Shown: positions 32,201 to 38,306 of the stretch, one piece after another
Numbering within the stretch: the first letter of the stretch is position 1
Layout: each line of letters starts with the position of its first letter
From: SIG452 sp045540295
GTDB lineage: Bacteria; Bacillota; Clostridia; UMGS1840
Direction: 5' to 3'
Assembly (NCBI GenBank): GCA_045540295.1
Contig: JAZQGY010000032.1
Location: forward strand, 1 to 38,306
Length of the DNA stretch: 38,306 nucleotides
Program-made: the position numbers and the translations under genes
The notes under the pieces: generated by a model
Seen by the model: only the letters and a program-made list of their open reading frames with translations
Told to the model about the DNA's origin: nothing
The model's database searches: none

Positions 32201-34074
32201 CAGTTTGCCGTAGGGGTCGGAGAAGCACTTGCCTTAGGGGTAGGAGATGGTGACGGTGTGGGATTTAAGTCCACTTCCACCATCTTTTCACAAATGTTGT
32301 CAATACCAATTGCAATGTGCTTTGCAATTTTATCCAAACGATCTTCGTCCAACAATTCCAACAAGTCCTCTTCATTGGACATAAACAAACACTCTACCAG
32401 AATCGCAGGCATCTGAGTTCTTCGGATGACCACAATCTGAGGATTTTTAAGCAATCCCCTATCCTGCCCTTCAGTGCCTTTCACCAATTCTTTCTGCATA
32501 ATCTGCGCAATAGTTTTTCCGGAAATATTATTGCCATCCTTAGGATCATCATAAGCATACATGGTAAGAGTCCCCTGAGCTTCCGGATTATCAAAGGAAT
32601 TGTTGTGTATGGACACAAATAAATCGGCATTGGCAGAGTTTGCAATTTCTGCACGGGTAGTTAATCCCACATAAGTGTCGGTAGTTCTGGTAGCGATTAC
32701 ATTGTAACCCTGTTCCCGTAAGATTTTAAGCACTCTATTGGCGATTTGCAGGTTGATGTCCTTTTCTTTGACCACAACTTCGCCATCCAGTTTTCCTAAA
32801 GTACCGGGTTCCGTTCCGCCATGACCGGCATCCAACACAATCACTTTCTGATACTTGGCATCACTGTTATTAATGCCCGGCTTCGGAGTGACCTGCGGTA
32901 ACAATGGTTCGGAAACGGAAATCTGAAAACTGGTGCCATCTGCCTTGAATTCGTAGGCAGAGTCTTCCTCCGCTGTAATGGTTACGCGGGTTTTGTCAGG
33001 GTGCTCGTAGAACTGCACTTTTTCCACAAACTGTCCCTGGAAATTTAAGCTGGATGCGCTGCATTTGGTGTTATAAAAATCAAATACAATACGGTAAGGA
33101 TTGTAAAGCACAAAGTGTTCAGGCGTCAGCACCGTGTTGGAAGAAATGGTCAACACATCTGTTTCAGCCTGTTTTTTTGCACTGATTTTTTTGATTTCAG
33201 AAGGTGAATCCTTCATAGCTAAGGTGAAAAATCCATCCTGATAATCGTATGTAATATCGGCATCCTTGTTTAAGTCAATCACAATACGTACGCTGTTAGG
33301 GTCGTTGGTAAACTGAGAAAACCGAACTTTGGAAATGTATTCAGAACCAACCTTAATTTCCCTGATATCCATATCCAAAACAGCATCAGGAATATCAATG
33401 ACAAATCGCAGCGGATTGTCTAACTCCATGGTTTTCGGACGATCAATTCTGCCTCCCGTTGCCTGAATTTTCAGGTACAGTTGATTGGCTGTACGTTCTG
33501 TGAAAATTTTATTGATAATGAGATCATCATCCTCATCAGTCGTACCGTAATCTCCGGAAACATTTCCGGGTGTTTGCGACGGTTTTGGCGAAGATGTCGG
33601 TTTTGGAGTGGGAGAAGGCGTGGGAGTTGCCTTGGGTGCTGTAATGAATACAGTTCTGGTATCCCCGTCCCAATCAACATCAAATCCAAAGTTTTCTGAA
33701 ACAAAGCGAATCGGAACGTAGGTCCTATCATCACGGATGATAGCGGTAGTATCCATTTCTACCTGTTTTTTTCCAACCTGAGCAATATTACTGTCAATGG
33801 TCAGAATGATTCTCTGTCGGGTAGATAAAATGGTTACCATACGGTTTGTGGGATTCCAAAGCACATCATGCCCCATATTTTCCGCAATCATACGCACCGG
33901 AACCATTGTACGGTCATTTTCAATGAAAGGCTTTACATCAGAAACCAGCAACTTATCTTCTAAATAAATTTTAATCTCCGGGAGTTCAGCGATTTCTTCC
34001 GCAAATACTATTTGCACAGTTGCAGAAAACAGTAGTAAAAAACAAATAAAAAGCCATCGAATAAGATTTCGCAT
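32200..34074 (-). CDS. Secreted N-acetylmuramoyl-L-alanine amidase with stalk and AMIN domains
   Basis: A 624-residue exported wall hydrolase that cleaves the bond between MurNAc and the stem peptide. A signal peptide spans about 1-25 (cut after VFA). A copper amine oxidase N-terminal-like domain follows at 33-148, with two VP(V/I)R repeats (RTMVPVRMIAE, RTYVPIRFVSE). A Pro-Thr-Ser linker (149-168) leads to an AMIN-type wall-targeting region (about 185-395) and the Amidase_3 domain (about 410-600) with zinc ligands in DAGHGG, KEKDINLQ and SIHNNS, and the catalytic glutamate in LVECLFMSN. A second Pro-Ser-Thr tail ends the protein. It starts 21 bases after ruvB, with GGAAAG-like sequence upstream. 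Confidence 0.93.
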   Translation of the reverse strand: MRNLIRWLFICFLLLFSATVQIVFAEEIAELPEIKIYLEDKLLVSDVKPFIENDRTMVPVRMIAENMGHDVLWNPTNRMVTILSTRQRIILTIDSNIAQVGKKQVEMDTTAIIRDDRTYVPIRFVSENFGFDVDWDGDTRTVFITAPKATPTPSPTPKPTSSPKPSQTPGNVSGDYGTTDEDDDLIINKIFTERTANQLYLKIQATGGRIDRPKTMELDNPLRFVIDIPDAVLDMDIREIKVGSEYISKVRFSQFTNDPNSVRIVIDLNKDADITYDYQDGFFTLAMKDSPSEIKKISAKKQAETDVLTISSNTVLTPEHFVLYNPYRIVFDFYNTKCSASSLNFQGQFVEKVQFYEHPDKTRVTITAEEDSAYEFKADGTSFQISVSEPLLPQVTPKPGINNSDAKYQKVIVLDAGHGGTEPGTLGKLDGEVVVKEKDINLQIANRVLKILREQGYNVIATRTTDTYVGLTTRAEIANSANADLFVSIHNNSFDNPEAQGTLTMYAYDDPKDGNNISGKTIAQIMQKELVKGTEGQDRGLLKNPQIVVIRRTQMPAILVECLFMSNEEDLLELLDEDRLDKIAKHIAIGIDNICEKMVEVDLNPTPSPSPTPKASASPTPTAN

Positions 34075-34095
34075 AATTCCTCCTTTCGTGAATGA

Positions 34096-35124
34096 TTATT
34101 CCATAGACATCTGTTCAAAGGGATTTTCTTTCGGTTCATCGTATGGAACCCCAAAATGAGCGTAGCCCAATCGGGTAACCATTCTGCCTCGGGGCGTTCT
34201 TTGTAAAAAGCCTAATTGCATCAGATATGGCTCATACACGTCCTCAATGGTGTTGGAGTCTTCTCCTGTGGTTGCCGCTAAGGTTTCTAATCCTACCGGT
34301 CCGCCGCCAAAGGCTTCAATCATAGTCATAATCATATGTTTATCGGTTCTGTCTAATCCAATCTGGTCAATTTCCAACATAGAAAGTGCTGAATCGGCTG
34401 TTTTTTCGTCTATCATACCGTTAGCACGGATTTCCGCATAGTCACGAACACGACGCAACAGCCTATTTGCAATTCTGGGCGTTCCGCGAGAACGGCTTGC
34501 AATTTCTTTTGCTCCCGTTATATCAATAGAAACTCCCATAATCTGTGCAGAACGAAGTACAATCTCCGATAACTCGTCCGGCGTGTAAAGTTCCAATCGT
34601 TGCAACACCCCAAAACGGTCACGCAAGGGAGACGTCAGACTGCCTGCCTTGGTGGTGGCACCAATCAAAGTAAACTTGGGTAAATCCAAACGGATACTTC
34701 TGGCTGCAGGGCCTTTCCCGATAATGATGTCTAACGCAAAGTCCTCCATCGCCGGATAAAGAACCTCCTCCACGCTTTTGGACAAGCGGTGAATTTCATC
34801 AATAAACAACACATCGTGTTCCGAAAGGTTCGTTAAAATTGCCGCCAAGTCCCCGGGTTTTTCAATTGCAGGACCGGAAGTAACCCGAAGGTTTACATTC
34901 ATCTCATTGGCGATAATATTGGCAAGGGTTGTTTTACCAAGTCCGGGAGGACCGTAAAACAAACAGTGATCCAATGCTTCATTTCGTTTTTTGGCAGCCT
35001 CAATAAAGATTTTCATGTTTTCCTTTACCTTCTGCTGACCGATATATTCCGACAGTGTTTTCGGGCGAAGACTCAGTTCTGAGTCATTTCCCATCACTTC
35101 CGGAGAAACGATTCTTTCTTCCAT
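34096..35124 (-). CDS. ruvB: Holliday junction helicase motor RuvB
   Basis: RuvB is the hexameric AAA+ motor that drives branch migration with RuvA. The 342-residue protein has Walker A GPPGLGKTTLA, Walker B DEIHRL, sensor 1 in LIGATTKAG, the arginine finger region SPLRDRFG, and the C-terminal winged helix ending in PRGRMVTRLGYAHFG. Length matches the family. The ribosome binding site AAAGGAA is about 11 bases from the ATG. A 172-base gap with a palindromic element separates it from ruvA, although these genes are usually nearly adjacent. Confidence 0.97.
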   Translation of the reverse strand: MEERIVSPEVMGNDSELSLRPKTLSEYIGQQKVKENMKIFIEAAKKRNEALDHCLFYGPPGLGKTTLANIIANEMNVNLRVTSGPAIEKPGDLAAILTNLSEHDVLFIDEIHRLSKSVEEVLYPAMEDFALDIIIGKGPAARSIRLDLPKFTLIGATTKAGSLTSPLRDRFGVLQRLELYTPDELSEIVLRSAQIMGVSIDITGAKEIASRSRGTPRIANRLLRRVRDYAEIRANGMIDEKTADSALSMLEIDQIGLDRTDKHMIMTMIEAFGGGPVGLETLAATTGEDSNTIEDVYEPYLMQLGFLQRTPRGRMVTRLGYAHFGVPYDEPKENPFEQMSME

Positions 35125-35204
35125 ATAAAACTGGTTCCTTTCACTAAGATTGGAATTTCAAAAATTTTCAATATTTGAACAAAACCTGAAAAATTCAAGT
35201 TGCA

Positions 35205-35292
35205 GAAAAATTGCTTAGATTGTGCATTTAAGCGAGTGCCGCGTACCGGGTGTACGCAAATGAGCGTACATGTGCAAGATAAACGATTTTTC
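35205..35292. repeat. 88-bp imperfect palindromic element between ruvA and ruvB
   Basis: The ends are perfect inverted repeats, GAAAAAT (35205-35211) and ATTTTTC (35286-35292). Inside, the arms stay partly complementary over about 35 bases when G-T pairs are allowed. The centre is a GC-rich hairpin, GCGTAC (35241-35246) and GTACGC (35252-35257) with a five-base loop. GCGTAC occurs again at 35264-35269. The GC-rich core differs from the AT-rich surroundings. No T-run follows as in a terminator, and no reading frame is convincing. It looks like a small dispersed palindromic repeat (REP- or MITE-like). Confidence 0.6.
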
Positions 35293-35296
35293 AAGA

Positions 35297-35887
35297 CTAC
35301 ATAAGCTCTTTTAATGCCAACTTAATAATTTCTTCCAATTGATTGGATTTTGAAGAAACAAACTTGACTGCCTGCCGTGCTTCATAAGCCGAATAACCAA
35401 GTACCATTAAAGCGTTCACAGCTTCCTGCAATACATCATTGGAAACAGAAACAGTCTGTGGCACATCTCCGGCGATTTCACGAAGATCAACACCCTTCAG
35501 CTTATCCTTCAGTTCCACTATGATTTTTTCTGCCAGTTTCTTGCCAACCCCCTGAGCACGGGTGATGGACTGGGCATCCTGAGTGGCAACGCTCATAGCA
35601 AACTCGGTGGGAGTAAGGGCAGATAACACCGCCAGAGCCGCCTTAGGACCAACGCCTGAAACTGACAGAAGCATTTTAAAGGTAGAAAGCTCTTCCTCTG
35701 TAGCAAAGCCGTATAAATCCAGCGCATCTTCCTTCACGTTTAAGTATGTATAAACAGTCATTTCCTGGTGGTTCTGCACTCTTGCCAAAGTGGTATTGGA
35801 GGTATATATTTTATACCCCACACCGCCTGCGTATATAACTAAGAAATTTTCTTTTGCTTCTGATAAGCCTGTAATACTATAGTACAT
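35297..35887 (-). CDS. ruvA: Holliday junction DNA-binding protein RuvA
   Basis: RuvA binds four-way junctions and loads RuvB. The 196-residue protein has the N-terminal OB fold (about 1-62), two helix-hairpin-helix motifs (LLSVSGVGPKAALAVLSAL and ITRAQGVGKKLAEKIIVEL), and the C-terminal RuvB-binding domain (ALMVLGYSAYEARQAV). Length is normal. AGGAA lies about six bases before the ATG. It starts 51 bases after ruvC and ends next to the palindromic element. Confidence 0.96.
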   Translation of the reverse strand: MYYSITGLSEAKENFLVIYAGGVGYKIYTSNTTLARVQNHQEMTVYTYLNVKEDALDLYGFATEEELSTFKMLLSVSGVGPKAALAVLSALTPTEFAMSVATQDAQSITRAQGVGKKLAEKIIVELKDKLKGVDLREIAGDVPQTVSVSNDVLQEAVNALMVLGYSAYEARQAVKFVSSKSNQLEEIIKLALKELM

Positions 35888-35938
35888 ATTGATTCCTAAA
35901 GACTAAAAAGCCTTCCTTTCAGTATTTCGTGTAAAGAA

Positions 35939-36436
35939 TTATCTGAGTTTGTCCAAATAACTGTGATAACCGCTATGGTTGGTATGGCAAATTGCAATGG
36001 CTAGTGCATCTGCCGTGTCATCAGGCTTGGGAACCTTTTCCAAATTCAAAAGGGTTTTCACCATTTTCTGCACCTGCACTTTTTCTGCTTTACCATAACC
36101 CACTACTGCCTGCTTGACCTGAAGGGGGGTATATTCAAAAACCGGTATTCCCTGCAGTTGACAGGCCAGTAAAATCACTCCCCTTGCCTGAGCAACAGCA
36201 ATAGCTGTGGTGGTGTTGGTATTAAAGAAAAGTTGTTCGATTGCAACAACGTCCGGTTTGGTTTCCGATAACCATACTTGCATCTCACGGAAAATAGTTT
36301 CCAATCTTTTAGACATATCTTCCTTCGGAAAAGTTTCAATTTTCCCGAATTTTATGACTGAATATTTATTCCCGATATATTCAATAGCACCTACACCAAC
36401 CAAGGCATAACCGGGGTCAATTCCCAAAATTCTCAT
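35939..36436 (-). CDS. ruvC: Holliday junction resolvase RuvC
   Basis: RuvC cuts Holliday junctions symmetrically. The protein begins MRILGIDPGYALVGVG, with the first catalytic aspartate at position 7, and carries VAIEQLFFN and KPDDTADALAIAICH with the remaining acidic residues. I start it at 36436 (165 residues), where family members begin. An ATG 21 bases upstream would add MTFFCKF. Neither start has a good ribosome binding site: the nearest AAAGGAG is over 20 bases further up. Translation may be weak or the leader structured. It heads the ruvC-ruvA-ruvB-amidase run. Confidence 0.93.
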   Translation of the reverse strand: MRILGIDPGYALVGVGAIEYIGNKYSVIKFGKIETFPKEDMSKRLETIFREMQVWLSETKPDVVAIEQLFFNTNTTTAIAVAQARGVILLACQLQGIPVFEYTPLQVKQAVVGYGKAEKVQVQKMVKTLLNLEKVPKPDDTADALAIAICHTNHSGYHSYLDKLR

Positions 36437-36544
36437 AAATTTGCAAAAAAACGTCATTTTTATGCATAATTTTTCAGACGTTTTTTCTCCTTTACTTCCT
36501 TTTTTTACGAAAAAACAAGACTATTTTTATATTTTTGAAAATTT

Positions 36545-36563
36545 TTTTGAAGTTTTTTCAAAA
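36545..36563. repeat. AT-rich inverted repeat upstream of the argG promoter
   Basis: TTTTGAA (36545-36551) and TTCAAAA (36557-36563) form a 7-bp inverted repeat ending seven bases before the argG -35 box, within phased A and T tracts. It may be an UP-like element, curved DNA or a protein site. It does not match the ArgR operator consensus well. The rest of 36437-36695 holds only the promoter and leader described separately. Confidence 0.35.
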
Positions 36564-36569
36564 TACCTC

Positions 36570-36598
36570 TTGTATTTTTATAAATAATGTAGTATAAT
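36570..36598 (+). promoter_or_regulatory. Promoter of argG
   Basis: TTGTAT (36570-36575) and a perfect TATAAT (36593-36598) are 17 bases apart. The predicted start near 36605 gives a leader of about 90 bases. The leader contains a hairpin, GAGAATCTTC with GAAGATTTTCTC (36613-36639), with two bulged bases and no T-run after it. Confidence 0.75.
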
Positions 36599-36695
36599 CT
36601 TTTAGTAAGTTTTAGGAGAATCTTCTATAGGAAGATTTTCTCGACAAAAACATACCGTTTATTATATTATAGCACATATAAAGGAGAAATGCAAG

Positions 36696-37904
36696 ATGAA
36701 AGAAAAAGTTATTTTAGCTTATTCAGGAGGACTTGATACCTCTATCATCATTCCGTGGTTAAAAGAAAACTATGACTATGAAGTAATCGCAGTTTGCGGT
36801 GACGTTGGTCAGGGCAAAGAAACCGACGGTCTGGAAGAAAAGGCTATCAAAACCGGTGCTTCCAAATGCTACATTGAAGATTTAAGAGAAGAATATGTAA
36901 AAGACTTCATCTACCCCACCGTTAGAGCAGGTGCAGTTTATGAAGGTAAATATTTGCTGGGTACTTCCCACGCAAGACCTTGTATCGCAAAAAGACTGGT
37001 TGAAATTGCAAGAGCAGAAGGCGCAACCGCAATCTGCCACGGCGCAACCGGAAAAGGTAATGACCAGGTTCGTTTTGAATTAACCATCAAAGCACTGGCT
37101 CCCGACCTGAAAATCATTGCTCCCTGGAGAATCTGGGACATCAAATCCAGAGACGAAGAAATTGAATATGCAGAAGCAAGAAATATTCCGATTCCTGTTA
37201 CCAAAGAAGATAACTACTCTATGGACAGAAACATCTGGCATCTGTCTCACGAAGGTCAGGACTTAGAAGATCCCTGGAACGAACCTCAGTATGACAAGCT
37301 GTTAAAACTGATGGTAACTCCCGAAGCTGCTCCCGACAAAGCAGAATATGTGGAAATTGACTTCGTAAAAGGTGATGCAGTTGCAGTTAACGGCGAAAAG
37401 CTGTCCCCCTTAGGCGTTGTTACCAAATTAAACGAAATCGCTGCAAGAAACGGCGTTGGTATTGACGATATCGTGGAAAACCGTCTGGTTGGTATGAAAT
37501 CCAGAGGTGTTTACGAAACTCCCGGCGGAAAAGTATTATACTTTGCGCATAAAGATTTAGAATATCTGTGCTTAGACAAGTACACCATGCACTACAAAGA
37601 ACAGGTAGCCGTGAGATTTGCTGAATTGGTATATGACGGTCTGTGGTTCTCTCCCTTAAGAGAAGCTCTTTCCGCTTTTGTTGACAAAACTCAGGAAAAT
37701 GTAACCGGTACCGTTAGACTGAAGCTGTATAAAGGCAACATTATGTCTGCAGGTTCCAAGTCAGAACATTCTCTGTATATTGAAGAATATGCAACCTTTG
37801 CAGAAGACGAAGTATATAATCAGAAGGATGCAGAAGGCTTTATCAACCTCTTTGGTTTACAGACCAAGATGAAAGCTCTGGTAGACCTGAAAAACAAGAA
37901 ATAG
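36696..37904 (+). CDS. argG: Argininosuccinate synthase
   Basis: ArgG joins citrulline and aspartate using ATP in the seventh step of arginine synthesis. The 402-residue protein has the N-type ATP pyrophosphatase loop AYSGGLDTS at 8-16, CHGATGKGNDQVRFE for citrulline and aspartate binding, IAPWRIWD, and the C-terminal LSAFVDKTQENVTGTVRLKL. Length matches the family. AAGGAG lies nine bases before the ATG. A terminator-like hairpin follows, then argH. Confidence 0.97.
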   Translation: MKEKVILAYSGGLDTSIIIPWLKENYDYEVIAVCGDVGQGKETDGLEEKAIKTGASKCYIEDLREEYVKDFIYPTVRAGAVYEGKYLLGTSHARPCIAKRLVEIARAEGATAICHGATGKGNDQVRFELTIKALAPDLKIIAPWRIWDIKSRDEEIEYAEARNIPIPVTKEDNYSMDRNIWHLSHEGQDLEDPWNEPQYDKLLKLMVTPEAAPDKAEYVEIDFVKGDAVAVNGEKLSPLGVVTKLNEIAARNGVGIDDIVENRLVGMKSRGVYETPGGKVLYFAHKDLEYLCLDKYTMHYKEQVAVRFAELVYDGLWFSPLREALSAFVDKTQENVTGTVRLKLYKGNIMSAGSKSEHSLYIEEYATFAEDEVYNQKDAEGFINLFGLQTKMKALVDLKNKK

Positions 37905-37912
37905 AATAACCT

Positions 37913-37940
37913 AAAAAAGGAGGCATTGCCTCCTTTTTTG
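37913..37940 (+). terminator. Rho-independent terminator between argG and argH
   Basis: AAAAAAGGAGGC (37913-37924) and GCCTCCTTTTTT (37928-37939) form a perfect 12-bp stem with a three-base loop and a T-run at its 3' side. It lies only 21 bases before the argH start, so argH must be read by partial read-through unless a promoter overlaps this region. Confidence 0.85.
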
Positions 37941-37960
37941 AGAAGTTAGGAGATAAAATC

Positions 37961-38306
37961 ATGAAGCTTTGGGGCGGAAGATTTAATAAAGAAACAGACA
38001 AAGCTGTGGACGATTTCAACAGCTCCATTTCCTTTGACTGCAAAATGTATAAAGAAGATATCGAAGGCAGCATTGCTCACGTTACCATGCTTGGTAAACA
38101 AGGCATTATCCCGCAAGAAAATGCTGAAACCATCAAAATGGAACTGAGCAAAATCTTAAAAGATATCGAGGACGACAAAATCGAATTCTCTTTGGAAGCG
38201 GAAGATATTCACATGAATATTGAATCCGTTTTAATTGAACGTTTACAAGGCATCGGTAAACAGCTTCACACTGGCAGAAGCCGTAATGACCAGGTTGCGC
38301 TGGAGG
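37961..38306 (+). CDS. argH: Argininosuccinate lyase, 3' end outside window
   Basis: The first 115 codons of argininosuccinate lyase, which releases arginine and fumarate. The N-terminus reads MKLWGGRFNKETDKAV, typical of ArgH. Residues about 82-88 read EDIHMNI, and the last visible residues TGRSRNDQVALE contain the substrate-binding SRNDQ motif of the fumarase/aspartase superfamily. AGGAG lies eight bases before the ATG. The reading frame is open to the window edge, so the gene is cut, not broken. Confidence 0.95.
   Translation, partial: MKLWGGRFNKETDKAVDDFNSSISFDCKMYKEDIEGSIAHVTMLGKQGIIPQENAETIKMELSKILKDIEDDKIEFSLEAEDIHMNIESVLIERLQGIGKQLHTGRSRNDQVALE

Noticed and set aside
32210..32270. 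Tandem DNA repeats at the amidase end
   Set aside because: They encode the Pro-Ser-Thr repeats of the protein tail and need no separate explanation.
36570..36590. ArgR box overlapping the argG promoter
   Set aside because: The AT-rich sequence has a weak TATTT/AAATA symmetry, but it does not match the TGAAT-A/T-rich-ATTCA pattern well enough to call.
1..38306. CRISPR array, toxin-antitoxin pair, phage genes or transposase
   Set aside because: Every sizeable frame is explained by housekeeping, envelope or sporulation genes. No spaced direct repeats or mobile-element enzymes were seen on either strand.

Overview
The window is chromosomal DNA from a low-GC, endospore-forming Gram-positive bacterium, most probably an uncultured member of the Clostridia. 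The support is a spoIIP homologue, a germination protease (gpr) homologue, AGGAGG-type ribosome binding sites, frequent TTG and GTG starts, a bifunctional Rel with the RFKD motif, and cortex/wall amidase architecture typical of Firmicutes. Almost every gene is conserved housekeeping. I see no rRNA, tRNA, CRISPR array, insertion sequence, prophage or recognisable defence system.

Layout. (1) 148-7511, plus strand: a divergent type IIA topoisomerase pair (ParE-like, ParC-like), then ychF, tgt and rlmB, closed by a strong bidirectional terminator. (2) 7515-10743, minus strand: a large DUF5693-like membrane protein, a self-contained fucU unit with its own promoter and terminator, and a small membrane protein. 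(3) 10817-20860, minus strand: eight tightly spaced genes read as a GT-C-like membrane protein, alaS, hinT, secD, secF, capE, capF, capG, then a terminator. The last three form a complete UDP-N-acetyl-L-fucosamine pathway. (4) 20966-26094, minus strand: recJ, relA, a TrmH-family methyltransferase and a zinc-ribbon coiled-coil protein. (5) 26172-29848, plus strand: rsmD, coaD, a coiled-coil protein and uvrC, with rsmD and recJ transcribed from divergent promoters. (6) 29845-32091: a small tail-anchored protein (minus), spoIIP (plus) and gpr (minus). spoIIP and gpr converge and share one TTAA as both stop codons. (7) 32161-36436, minus strand: ruvC, ruvA, a palindromic element, ruvB and a secreted amidase, closed by a terminator. 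(8) 36570-38306, plus strand: argG with a clear promoter, an intergenic terminator, and the first 115 codons of argH, which runs off the window.

How genes work together. Region 3 may join protein export (SecDF), a possible lipid-linked sugar transferase and activated FucNAc synthesis in one transcript, suggesting coordinated envelope output. Region 7 joins Holliday-junction processing to a wall amidase. Region 6 is sporulation and germination. argG-argH make arginine from citrulline and aspartate.

No clearly new system was found. The items most worth a second look are the divergent topoisomerase pair with altered quinolone-determining residues, the eight-gene envelope operon, the 88-bp palindromic element that splits ruvA from ruvB, and the rearranged gpr/spoIIP locus.
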